Assembly: GCF_001649575.2 (NCBI RefSeq)
Contig: NC_051439.1
Location: 7,348,989 to 7,412,988 of the forward strand
DNA length: 64,000 bases
Reading direction: 5' to 3'
Origin: Kryptolebias marmoratus
Taxonomy: Eukaryota > Chordata > Actinopteri > Cyprinodontiformes > Rivulidae
Under the pieces are notes generated by a model that saw nothing but the letters and a program-made list of their open reading frames with translations, ran no database searches and had not been told where the DNA came from. Positions 35,053 through 48,000 of the stretch are shown here, piece after piece. Position 1 is the stretch's first letter. Each line of letters opens with the position of its first letter. The position numbers were made by a program, and so were the translations under genes.

Positions 35053-35516
35053 AGGGAGGGAGGGAGGGGGGGGGGCAGGTTTTATACACGCTAATCTACA
35101 TTAGGCAAACATTTAAAAGTGCTTTACATTAAGGTACTGTCGATACATTCACCTCTACGTCACGAAGCCATCTCTAAAGTGACACACAAGTCGTGGGTGA
35201 GCTGCGGTGACACCGAGCTCCTCTGGGAAACAAGAAAACGGAATTCGCTTGCAGCAAGCGCCAAGGAGTGTTAGGACGGAAGCCAGTGGAGGACACACGT
35301 GGAAATTTGTCTTCACGATATTGTTGTGTAATAACGATTTATTTAGTGGTTTACTTGAGAAAGTTTTTTTTTTTCCTATTCCATTACAAAAAGTGTTCTA
35401 GCAATCATTGAAGGAATGCGTACTGCCTCCGTGTTTTAAATGTTGGATTAAAACCATATTAAGATGGGAAGGGGCGGAGCTATAGCCGACATGTGGTATT
35501 ACAAGATCCGTTAGAG

Positions 35517-35712
35517 CAGGGGGTGTCCAATCCTGGTCCTGGAGGGGCCACTATCCTGCAGGTTTTAGGTGTTCCTCTGCTGTGACTCACCTGATTTGAA
35601 TGACTGAGTGATTAACAGGCTTCTGTAGAACCTGGAGACCTGCTGAAGAGCAGGGGAACATCTAAAACTTGCAGGATAGTGGCCCCCCCAGGACTAGCTT
35701 TGGACACCATTG
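35517..35712. mobile_element. hAT-like MITE
   Basis: Left end CAGGGGGTGTCCAATCCTGG, right end TTTGGACACCATTG. Flanked by CGTTAGAG and CATTAGAG (seven of eight identical). Confidence 0.8.
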
Positions 35713-35724
35713 CATTAGAGCTTG

Positions 35725-36165
35725 GAGTATGTGTCAAAGGTGACTCTCAGCTACTACCACGTCAAACTTTACCTCTATATCACTAAAACTGTCTCAGTTA
35801 CAGCCATGTTTGGGTTGGCTACGGCGAACTAGCCCTTGTACGTTCAATGGTAAATTGCTGTGCGTTTCATTGAAATCCGTCCAGTGGTTCATGAGTTATT
35901 TTGCTAACAGGCAGACAGAGTTGACTCCAGTAGGCAAAGTTTCAAAAACAGGGCAGTTTGTCCCTGCTGGGACCACACCCAGTTTTGCCTCGATAACTGT
36001 AAAAGTGACTGAGCTACAGACATTTTCGTGTTGGTTATTACCGATTCGCTATGGTGGCCATTTTGAATTGGACTGTCTCCAAACGCTATTCGACAGTAGA
36101 TGTGCAACCAATAAGTTTCATTAAACGAAATCCAATGGGTCATGAGATATTTTGCTAACACAATC
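35725..36165 (+). repeat. family A repeats, two forward copies
   Basis: Two consecutive copies, both ending in ATGAG(A/T)TATTTTGCTAACA, immediately after a hAT MITE. Confidence 0.7.
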
Positions 36166-36359
36166 AGAATCATATTAACTAGCCAAGTGTGTAAAGAACA
36201 CAGGAGGAGTAAGTCTCTGGCTGGTGGCGCCTCTCAGGTAGTATAGAACAATACAAAACAATAAAATGCTACACAATAAGATATATTTACTGATATTACA
36301 CAGTACACAAGCAGTGTGCTTGGGATGAGTCCATAAAATGTAGATACCATTGAGATAGC

Positions 36360-36670
36360 TTGATGTTACATGAAATAAGATGTAAAAAAAGACTAGTTGG
36401 TTGCTTAAAGGGGTGATGGCTTGTGAGAAAAAAACTGTTCTTATGGCAGCTAGTTCTGGTCTGCAGACTTCTGTATCTCCTGCCAGATGGGAGCAGATTA
36501 CAAAGACAGTATCCAGGGTGGGAGGGGTCAGAGGGGAACTTTCCTGCCCGCTTCCTGGTTCTTGAGGCGTACAGGTCCTGGATGAAGGGCAGGGGGATTC
36601 TGAACAAGCGTTTTGGTGTTTACAATAGGCTACGGTCAGAGGCTTTGTAACGCTGTTCTAACACATGCCC
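36360..36670 (+). repeat. fish interspersed repeat, class unknown
   Basis: GGTCTGCAGACTTCTGTATC, CTCCTGCCAGATGGGAGCAG and GGCGTACAGGTCCTGGATGA recall a repeat seen in many fish genomes. The class is not certain. ORFs across it have no meaning I can support. Confidence 0.45.
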
Positions 36671-37159
36671 TGCCGTCTTCCTTGCTCGTAGTTCCTCGCT
36701 GAGCCAAGAAGCCGAGCAAGAAAAGGTGCCTGTTTTGGTTTTAACTGGGGCGTGGGTGTCAGGAAGGCTGCTCCCGAGCATCAGTAGCTGATGAGAAATC
36801 TGTACGAAGGTGCTGGTGAAGGTCGGCAGTCGGGACTGTCAGGTCCGTGTGTTTTCAAGTTCCTGAAACAGATGGGGCGCTTGGAATTGATGAGAACGGG
36901 TGTAGATAGCAGACCCATCACAACAAGCTGGTGATCAGACACCCCAGGTTATACGCCTGCAGACTGCTGAGGAACAAGGAACATCCATCACTGACCAACA
37001 ATTTACGGTCAAAGATGAATCGTAAGTATCATGACTGTGATACTAAATGATGAAACTGGTTGTAACTATTCATTTTCCTACCATAGGTATCTTGATATTT
37101 TTAAAAATAAAAGCTAGTGTCATTTAGATAATGTCTTGTTGTCTCAAAATAATGGAATC

Positions 37160-37690
37160 AGTAACTTTAATTAGTAACAGCAGGTTCCTTGTTCTTAGCT
37201 TCCAGACATTTGACCTAAGGAGACTCAAAAATGGCTACAGCACAGCCATTTTTTCAGACATTGAGCAACATGGGGCATGGTAGTAGCTGAGAGCCATTCC
37301 CAACACATACTCTGTGCGCTAACTGATTGAATAAGAGCTGATTTTAACTTTGCCAATAACAAATGGAGTAAAATATCTCATGAACCAGAGGACAGATTTT
37401 AAAGGAAACTCTCAGAAAGTAATAATTGGATGTAGATGTAGAACTGATCAGCTTTTGGGGTCAACCCAGTTCAAAATGGCCCCCACAGCTAATTGGCCTT
37501 TGCTAACACAAAATGGCTACAACTTAGTCAAAATTACAGATAGAGGTAAAGTTTATACGGGAGTAGCTGAGAGTCATCTTTCAACACATACCTCAAACAT
37601 TGACATGTCTCGCAAGATGTGGCTGGGGCGGCCATCTTGGATTAAAACTGTCACGAAAAGTGGCGGGTGATTTGCGTTCCTTCAAGGACT
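37160..37690 (-). repeat. family A repeats, two reverse copies
   Basis: Two reverse copies. The second runs from AAATATCTCATGAACCAGAG to GGCGGGTGATTTGCGTTCCT. These lie between the two candidate pacs2 poly(A) signals. Confidence 0.7.
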
Positions 37691-38189
37691 CGACCTTTAA
37701 ATCGTTTTTACAGCTCAACAATTTCTGTAATTAAGATAATCAACTCTACAATGAGCTGTAACAAAGTTGTGGTTCTTTAACAATGCTCTAGGGACGACTG
37801 TTTTTCCCCTTTTTTTGTTTTAACGTTTAACCAGAGCCAGACTTACTTGTTCTCAGTGGGCCGTTAGCCATTAGCTTTGTATTGAAATTCTAAAATGGTG
37901 GAAATTACATGTAAATCTCCAAATGAAAGGTCACAAAAAGAGAAACACAAGGTTAAAAACAACAAATTGCAGTCAGAACTATTTGCTTCACTATTTACTG
38001 CAGCTGGATGCAGAAACAGAGCTAGTTTGGCTCAGTTTATGCTATGCTAAGCTAACTAAGCTAACTAGCTGCTGTCCGTCTTTTAATTTAGTTTTTACTC
38101 TAACAACAATTTGGTGCAACAACCAAAGTGTCAACATATTCATTTAGGTTTGTATGCAATTCTGTGTTCTACTTTGTTTTACTTCCTAC

Positions 38190-38195
38190 TTTATT
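38190..38195 (-). terminator. pacs2: candidate pacs2 poly(A) signal, proximal
   Basis: AATAAA on the minus strand, about 760 nt past the stop. No strong GU-rich element is evident, so this is tentative. A distal candidate at 34243-34248 also exists. Confidence 0.25.
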
Positions 38196-38954
38196 ATTAG
38201 GTTTGGTTTTGGGGCTTATATGTTTACTGGTAATATGCTAATTCTGTAGCAAAGCTTAAGTTATCTTATGCCACTTGGAGAACAAAGTACAATTTTACAG
38301 TAGTGTACAAACAGAGCCAAGTCAACACAGAATTAATTTTACACAATAGTCAGTCTATTGCACCATGACTATTTAACAGAAGGTGCTTTTTACTAGTGGG
38401 TAAAGATTTAAAAAAATACAATGTTTCTGAAGCTACAAATCCACCATTTTTCACCATGATTTGAAACCACATCATTACAAATCAGCTGCTCTTGTTTTTT
38501 GAGTGCATATTATACTTTAATTATTGTGCTGGCCAAGTGCGTAACACAATTAAAAAAAAAAAAAAAAAAAAAAAAGAAAATTACACAAATGTGACACCTG
38601 GCACTCATTCAACATGTTAATGGTTAAAATGATTATCAGATTTTTTTGTTTGTTTTTTTCTCTCCAAAGTCTAAAAAAACGTCAGCAGGATTCTCTTTTT
38701 AAAAAGCAGAGTAAAGAAAATTTCCCTATGGCAGCATTGCCTGAGAAGTTTTTTTTTTGTTTGTTTGTTTGTACATAAATAAAAAATAAAAATATTAAAT
38801 AATCCGATGAACGCAACAGTGCAGAGCGGGGATTTAACCGAAATCAGCAGAACGGGATGAAGTAGGGGGGGTGAGGGGTGAAAATCTGTTGGCACGAGAG
38901 AGAGGAGACGAGAAGCTGTCCCCCATGTTTCAGTCTGTAGGTTTTTAGGTGCTG

Positions 38955-39073
38955 CTAGTAAGGGCCTTTTGTGTGTCCAAAGATCCCAATAGGGAAGTGT
39001 TTGACATGTGAAGACCACTGAGCCGCCAACTGGAAAAATTTGACATCATTCCACTCAACGCCATCAATCAGAA
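38955..39073 (-). CDS. pacs2: pacs2 exon t (terminal)
   Basis: Encodes [20 protein letters not shown] then [18 protein letters not shown] and a TAG at 38955-38957. The acceptor is TTTCTGCAG. The end matches vertebrate PACS C-termini apart from the last five residues. Confidence 0.95.
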
Positions 39074-42000
39074 CTGCAGAAAAGGCATTAAACAAAGAAA
39101 AGACAGGACTTAAAACGATTATGAGCGATACATTTATGTTCAGAAGCAATAGTGTCATTTTTAGTAGCCTGTTTTAGATTTCACTCATTGATCATTTAGT
39201 TCTATAAATAAAGGAAATGATGGAAAATGACCGATAACAATGATACAAATTGATTTTTTTATTCAAAATATGTATGGGATGCCAAAGGTTTTTTGTACGA
39301 ATCAAATATCGCCGTTGTGCTTGAACAATTAGGAGATAATAAATATAAAAATAGAACATGGAGATCTCCAGTCTGTCAGTGTGAGGAGAAATAAAGCAGT
39401 AAAGGAGGAAAAATACCTCTCAGCATGGTTTGCTGGTGCTTGGCAGTGCAGATGAGGCGACTGATGCCCTCGATCACCTGACTCTTGGACTCCACCTCCT
39501 TGTCTTTGCTCTTTTTCGGCAGAAACATGACTGGCGAAGGGCGACAAGAAACATCCACCCCGTGAGTAAATAAGACCCAGAATGTGTCTGCTCTCTGTGA
39601 ACAACAGACTGAAATGCAAATAACGTTCGACCTCATTTTGTGCCAGATTCAAGGTTAAAAGACTTGGATTTTAAGCTTCTACAATAACCGGAATTACTTA
39701 TTATTAGTAAGCAGAAAGAAAGGGAAAAACACAAACAAACAAAAACAAATGCAATCTCAATTCTGAGAGAGTTGGGATGTAAAAAGATGTAAATAAAATC
39801 AGAATGTAGTGATTTGCAAATCTTACAAACCTATATTTTATTCACAATGGAACCTAGTAAATAGGAGAAATATTACCTAAAAATATAAGGTAATTTTGAA
39901 TTTGATGGCTACAACATATTTCATAAAAGTTGTTTCAGGTTTATGTTTCTCACTGTGAGGCATCCCCTCTTCTAACATCAGTCTGAAAACATCTAGGAGC
40001 TGAGGAGAGCAGCTGCTGGAGGTTTTGGAATTTTGGTTTAACATTGATAGTCTGGATGAGAGCATATAATGTTCTAAAACCTGTATATGCCTTTCTGCAT
40101 TGATGGAGCCTTTCCAGATGTGTAAACTAGGACACTAATGCACCCCTATACCATCAGAGAGGCAGGTTTTTAAATTGAGCCCTGATAACAGGCTGGATGG
40201 TCCTCTACAATTCCTCTGACCACAGATCAGTTCTCCTCTGTCCCTCAGTCCATCTTAAATGAGCTTTGGTCCAGAGAAGACAGCAGTGTTTCTGGATGGT
40301 GTTCACATCTGGCTTCTTCTTTGCCTGATAGAGCTTTAAGCAGCATTAGTGGATGGTACAGTGAACTGTGTTTACAGGAAGTGTTCCTGAGTCCATGCAG
40401 TGATGTCCAGAACAGAATCAGACCTGTTTTTTTACCACTATGTGTAATAAATTTTTAACATTTTACGTCAACAATTAACAACAAAGACCCCCCTACACCA
40501 GCACCTGCCCCTAACAAAGAAGTAGAAGAAAAATAGATAAAAATAGTAAATGAATGAATGAAATTAAAATGAAACAAATAAAGAAATAAGAAATAAAAGA
40601 CTTTGAAATACACAGAGTGTGTGTGAATTCATCTACGTAAACGGAGCAGCTCATGCAGTTTAAAGCTTGGAACCCCACACATGGGAAGCAAAACATCTTT
40701 AACTACAGAACAGAGGTCCAGTTGCTTTGTTTATAAAGCTTTTTTGGATTTACAGAGCGTAACTGTGTTGCGGTAGTAGCTAGGAGTCCTTTATGGAAAC
40801 ACAGAGACTAAAGCAAAACAAAGCTAACAAAGTAACATCAGCACTAATGATGCAGTGCCCATAATTTCTAAATGGCGTTTTGGGTTTTGTCAAACCAAGC
40901 TAAGGGAAGAAATCCAAGAATTCTCAGAATCCCTCTCTGGGCAACAGAGAGCCCAACGTACCCTTCTTATTCTTCTCCTTGGTCACCACAGTCATGGACA
41001 TGGTGGGCTGGGGGCTCGGCTCTAACCCCGCCAGTGGCAGCCGGCTGACCTGCAGCGAGCGGAAATTGCACTTCAGAGTGTTTTTCGAGGAGGAGTCCCG
41101 CTTCTCCATGTCTTTCTTCCTCTCTGTTGGAGCCACCCAGTAATCCACCTGAAGACCCATCAACTCCGCTGACTGACTACTAGAACTGGAAACGAAACAA
41201 GAGCTTAGACCAGAGGCAAATTTGTTTAAAACAAACAAAAAATTGAAGTTATTTACATTAAAAAAAATATATATACACACACACACTATATTGCCAAAAG
41301 TATTCACTCGTCTCCCTGCACACATATGAACTTCAGTGGCCTCCCATTCTCAATCCAGAGGGTTTGATCTGATGTTGGCCCACCTTTTACAGCTATAACA
41401 CCTTCAGCTCTTCTGGGAAGGCTTTCCACAGGTTTAGGAGTGTTTCTGGGAGTTTCTGACCATTCTTCCAGAAGCTCATCTGTGAGGTCAGACACTGATG
41501 TTGGACAGAAGGCCTGGCTCTCAGTCTCTGCTCTGATTCATCCCAAAGGTGTTCTGTCAGGTTGAGGTCTGGACTCTGTGCAGGTCAGTCAAGTTCTTCC
41601 ACACCAAACTCTATCGTCCATGTCTTTATGGACCTTGCTTTGTGCTCTGGTGTGCAGTCATGTTGGGACAGGAAGGGGCCGTCCCCAAACTGGTCCCACA
41701 AAGATGGGAGCATAAAATAGTACAAAATTTCCTGGTACGCTGAAGCATTAAGAGCTCCTTTCACTGAAACGAAACAAGCCCACACCATAATCCAAACCCT
41801 GACTCAAACATCAGATTACCAGTCAGAGAAGCACGACTCGTCCAGAGGACACGTCTCCACTGCTGTAGAGTCCAGTGGTGGCGTGTTTTACTCCACTGCA
41901 TCCCACGCTTTGCACTTGGTGATGGAAGGCTTGGATTCAGCTGCTCAGCCATGGAATCCCATTCCATGAAGCTCTCTCTGCTCTGTTCCTGAGCTAATCT

Positions 42001-45000
42001 GAAGGCCACATGAAGTTTGAAGAGCTGTAGCTGCTGACTCTGCAGAACGTTGGTGACCTCGGTGCACTTTGAGCCTCATCCTCCTCTGAGCCACTCTGTG
42101 ATTTTACGTGGCCGACCACTTTGTGGGCAAGTTGCTGTTGTTCCCAATCGTTTCCACTTTGTTATAATGCCACTAACAGCTGACTATGGAATATTTACAA
42201 GTGAGGAAATTTCACAACTGGACTTATTGCACAGGTAGCATCCTATCACAGTACCACGCTGGAATTTGCCGAGCTCCTGAGAGCGACCCATTCTTTTACA
42301 AATGTTTGTAGAAGCAGTCTGAATGCCTAGGTGCGTCATTTTATATGCCTGCGGCCATGGAAGTGATAGGTACCTCTAAATTGAATGATTTGGATGGGTG
42401 AGTGAATACATTTGGCATTATAGTGAAGATTTCAAAGAGCACAATGTTTTTCAAGGATTTGAAGCGCTTTTCATTTATTTTAATGAGGGAAAAAATACTG
42501 TTATACTTCAAAAAGTACAAAGTTGCAAAAACCAAAACTCATAGCAGCAATGTTCCAAATAAGCTGAACGTTTTGAAAAATGAATGAAATAGCTGAAAGT
42601 TTGCTGAAATAGTTGGAAGAAACTGTGAACAGGAAGTCAATAGTGTTAATGTCGAGCCAGCACACAGAAAAAGAAAGAACTAGAGCGTTCATTCAAACTG
42701 GCAGAAAGGGTCCGAGCGTGAAGACAAGTCTCTCCCTGAGGTTCGGTGTTTTACCTGTAAGCACAGAAGCTGGTGTTGATGGAGGGAGAGGAGGGAGGCG
42801 TAGGTGAAGCCTCTTTGAGAGGAGGCGAAACCTGTGGCGGGGTGGAGGAGAGGAGGCAGGAGCCCAGAGGGGTGGCATCATCCGAGTCTCCTGAAAAAGG
42901 AAAGCACTTCCCTCAGACACTGAGCAGCTGTGGGACGGGGTTCCTACAGTCCTGAAAAGGCTGAAACTTGCTGTTAGCCAGGCGTGGAAAGAGGTCGCAG
43001 TTTTAAATATGAAAAACAAATCATCACTCGGAACAAATTAGCAAGTTTTAAAGAATCCTGGCTTTTAAGGAGGAATTAAGAAATCACGATTGGTAAGAAG
43101 TTCATGTTGATGATGGTAATGACGCTAAGTGTGCATTTTTAGATACATTTTGGTTACTGTATAATTAATCCTGTCTTCAGATAGAAAAAATAAAAACAAG
43201 AGTCCTATGGATAACAAATGGTTTGGAAAAAACTTGTAATGAAAAACTAAATTGTGCAGGGACTTTCAAAGGAAAAGGAAGAAACGTGTGAAAGATATTA
43301 AAAAACGTTTAACAGCTACGATAAGATTGCAGACAGCAAAGTTTTGCATTTATTTCTCAGATAAGATGAGAGGAAATGAGATGCTGAAGGAAATTCAGTA
43401 GTGGCGAGCTGTTTCCATTCACACAACAAACAGTATGAGAGGAGTCAACACAAATACGATAAAAGACAACCACTCCACAAACCCCGTGACCTTGAAATCA
43501 ATAGGGATCATCCTCGATCCGCAAGGTGTCCAGCTATCCAGTTTGCCGTGCCTGTGTAACAGCTGCAGAGTTAGAGCACTGTCAGGGTTTCGTCTCAGTG
43601 TTCACCTGTGACCTGAACCTTCAAACAAGTGACCTTGAAATCAGTGGGGATCATTCTTGATGGTGCCAAAACGTATTACGCCTTATCTTAGAACGGGCGT
43701 ATAAAAAAAAAGTACTGTGAACACAAATTAACAAAACAGCAGTTATTGCACCTAAAATAGTCCAAAATAAAGAATAGATATAAAAGATATAGAAATAGGT
43801 TGCAGTAAGGTCCACTTTTGATCCGTGGCCCCGCTCTCCCTCAGAGCCAACACAATCATCCCCCAAACCCTTCCAGCTGAGGAGCTGTGTAGCTTGATGG
43901 TCCAAGAAATGAAGGAGTCCAAAAAACATAAATATTCATCAGACAGAAGGTTAGTTCCGTTGCACAACAAACATCACTGATTATAATACATAATTAACTG
44001 AAATTTAAATTATTTTGAAGCCGAAATGATGTCCCTTCAGAGTCCAACAATGCTTTCAGAAAATGTGAAAAATAAACCCATCTTGACTCATGAAACCTTA
44101 TGGATTAAGGGTGAGCCCTATTGATTTCACAGTCACAGGATCAAAGATCAAGTTCACAGGTCACCCCATCGTTTAAACAGCTCTAAATTGATGACCCTTT
44201 AACATAGAAATGCCAAACTGCACAGCTGGGCACCTCATGGGTCAAGGATGATCCTTATTGATTTCAAGGTTACAGGGTCAAAAGGTCAAGGTCACCCCCT
44301 TGTTTAAATCTTTTTTTATGCTCCAAAGAAATGTCAACCCTTTTATTTCCTAGCTTGTACCTAAATACTGGAGTATCGTGTACTGTTGGTGGTACAAATC
44401 ATCATTTTTTTTATCCAGTTCCTTTTCAGAACTTTTGTAAGTTTTAAAAACCAGCGTGTGAACAAATGGCCGCAGACTGCGTTAACCGTTAACAAGCGCC
44501 TTACCTGACGTCGCCGAGGTCTGCTCCACGAAACCCACTTTCACCACCTGAAAAACCCAACCAGGAGAAGAAAACCATTGAGTCCAGCTGAAAGATTCCC
44601 CAACATTCGACAGACAAACGGGCACCCAGACAAGACCGCGGTCAGGACTGAAGGCACGTCAGAGTCAACGACACCTACTTACCCCGATGAACGGGATGAA
44701 CTTCTGACACGAGTCCTCATTGGGGCTGAGGAAAGGCAGCAGAGAAGTAAACATGTCAGAGTTAATAAGAGGAAAAATCAAATCTAAATTAAAGAAGACA
44801 AATGCAACTAAATCTTGGCTGTGAAAAGAAAGATATGAGAAATGGCATTTACAGTTACCAACACTGAGATCTAGTGATTAGTAACTTGCACATTTTCAGT
44901 GTTTCAGATGCTAATTGTAGCTTATCACAGCATAGATGAGGTCATATGGAAAGGCCAGTTGTACATGCTGCTGAGGCTCTAACTCCACTACAGGTTTCAG

Positions 45001-48000
45001 TCCTGACTGACGTCTGATTGAAGCAGGACAGGCAGAGAGCGAAACATGCAAGCCACAGGCCAGTATTTGACCATAAAGCCATCCCATCACTGCAGACACA
45101 GACCTAATGAACCTAAACAGAAACAATCAGGCATTCAGTAGGCAGCAAGTCCGTACAGCGTCAGAAAGAAGTGCAACCTCAGATCGGACTAAGATGGGAC
45201 GTTGTGGGAAATGTAAATAAAAACAGAATGCAAGGATTTGGAAATCTCAGAAACCCCCATAGTGTTCACAATGGATCCCAGTAAACATAGCATATTTTTA
45301 CTATTTTAATAATACTATTTATAGAAAAATATGAAGGTAATTTTGAATTTGATGGCAACAACACATCTCAAAGTTGTTCCAGGCGCAACAAAAGTTTGTA
45401 AAAGTAAGTGGTATGAATGAGACTAATTGTCAACTGGTCAGTAAGAGGAGTGGGTATAAACAGAGCACTTTAGAGTGGCTGAATCTCTCAGAAGTAAAGA
45501 TGGGCAGGGGATCACCAGTCTGTGGAACACTGTCTAAAATCAGTGGAATAATTTCAGAATAATGTTCCTAAATGGAAAACTGGGCAGACTTTGAATATCT
45601 CATCACCTACATATAATGAAATATCAAAAAGATTGAAAGAATCTGGAGAAATCTCTGAGCTCAAAGGACTGAAAGTCAGTATTAGATGTCTGTGATCTTG
45701 GGGCCCTCAGGGGCCGCTGCATTAAAACCAGGTCTGATTCTGTTCTGGACATCACTGCATGGACTCAGGAACACTTCCTGTAAACACAGCTCACTGTACC
45801 ATCCACTAATGCTGCTTAAAGCTCTATCAGGCAAACAAGAAGACTGGCATTCTGATTTAATTCACATTTTACACAAAAGTCCAACTTTGTCGTTATTGTG
45901 GTTGTAAGTCAGAAGGAAGAGCACCAACCTAAATCCTCCCCCCACCCCCCCAGCTCCACAGACTACCCATGTGAGGTAGTGCGGAACTACTCTACAGCAG
46001 AAGCTATTTTCCTGGTGACGTCCAGAAAAATAGCGGGCCTCTAAAGTCTATGTTTCCTAGATGTTACATTGTCCGATGATGTTAGAGGTTGTTGCTCTTG
46101 CCTTGAAGATATCTGCCATCGCCCCCCCAGGGAAGAAACAGAGAGACTACAGAGAGAGAGAGAGACAGAGAGAGAAAACAGTCTACAGGAGGAAACAGTG
46201 GGCCGTTCGCCGGTACAACAAATCTCTGCTGGGTTCAGCTTCAGAGCAGCCAGGAGGGACGCAGCCAGATGTCTGCCTGCTGTACGAGTGATCAGAGTGG
46301 GGGGATTTTAACAGAGCATTAGATTAGTTTACCTGGATGTATTTAGCTAAAAAAATACTCTTAATGCAGGTAAACCTAACCTAACCGTCATGCACTTTTC
46401 AGACTTTCGAAAAAAACATTAAAATCTATTAAAGGTGTAGCATTCTTTAAAGGAAAACATCACCAGTCGCCTTTAAAGTCAGATTCAGACTAAGATCATC
46501 CTGTTTCAGCCACTCTGCTCAAAGCTTTTACTCTGTGTAGTCTCCTGTGATTTGTTAGCGTTCAAAGTTGTTGTGAACGCCAGGCTTTAGCTGGATATCT
46601 GTAAATTGGACATTGTTTGTGTTTACTAGGATTGCTTTGCTGTGGCAGCCATTTTAACTTGGGTTGTTTATTTTGGGAGATTTTGCCAACTGTTCAGACT
46701 CAAAAAGAAACGGTTTGACTAAAATAACCCAGTTTAATCCTTTCTAATCGGTTGCTCTGTGTATGTTGGGTCGAATAGGTTGGAAAATGTATGTTTTAAT
46801 GTTTTCATCCATCCTTTTTTGGTCTGGGTGCCTGTCCCCAGAGGTCGCTGTGGGACAGGAAGGGGGACACCCTGGACAGGACGCAAGTCCATCACAGGGA
46901 CACATGGAGACAAATTCCCACTCACACCTACGGAGTTTAGAGTTACCAATGAAGCTAACATGCAGGTTTTTGGTCTGTGGGAGGAAATTTAAATGATTAT
47001 TAATTAGACATTTAAGGATTTTTTATATTCACACAATAATACATGTGCAAGTGTTTTCAGCTCTGCGTGGCTCTTACCAAAGCAAACAGAAACATATTGT
47101 TTGGATGTTAGACTTCCTAAGTGAATTTAATGTTTCGAGATTTTGTTTACAAATGACTGAATAAAGCATCATTGTGACACGATCACTTTACTAACAGGAT
47201 GTTTATTTTTTTATTTATCTTTACATCAGACTGGATGAATAACAGACAGACATGAGCAGCCGGGTTTGTGGATCTTTTGCCGGGGAATTTTTTTATTCGT
47301 CTCCAAAAACACAATTTCCTGTTTGTTTTTTTGATTTTTCTTTTGAACTAAAATCTCGGGTTTGTTTCCTATGGTAAGAAAAATTAAAAAAACAAAAAAA
47401 GAATGCCAAACATGGGTTTATTTTTATCTTCTTTGTAAATAAGAAGAACTTGAGAACAGACCAAATTAAAGGAACCTCACACGTCATCGGGCTATGGAGG
47501 GCCACGCGGGACAAACTCCATCATTTATTACATCGACGTCATGAGTTAACGCACTGTACACTCAGGAATATCTTTTATCGTTTCAGCCTCGCGTCCGCAC
47601 AGAAGCTGTTCAAGGAGCCGCTGAACGATATTTTTCAAAACCAGGTTCCAGAGAGGAAAAACGAACCTTGAAACACTAATCTTACACGTTCATGTAGACA
47701 GTCTAAACGCCCAGAGTTAAACACAGAGAGCGAGAACTCGTCATGTGATCGTCTGACTCAACAGACGATCGCTGACATCATCAAAACAGGAATCAGTCGT
47801 CTTATAGCAGCATGTCTGAGTCGTGTGCGGGGTACAACTGCACCAATAATACAAAAAAACATCTGGAATATCCTTCCATAGATAAGTAACCCTACAATAT
47901 ACAATTTTGAGAGAATTTAGTTAATTTATCAAGAAAAACTACCTTCAAAACATATTGTGATAAATCTACTATGTTCACACTGACACGTTCTGGATTTGTT

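Noticed and set aside
41287..42424. Transposase fragments as a live gene
   Set aside because: Split over three frames with stops and a large deletion.
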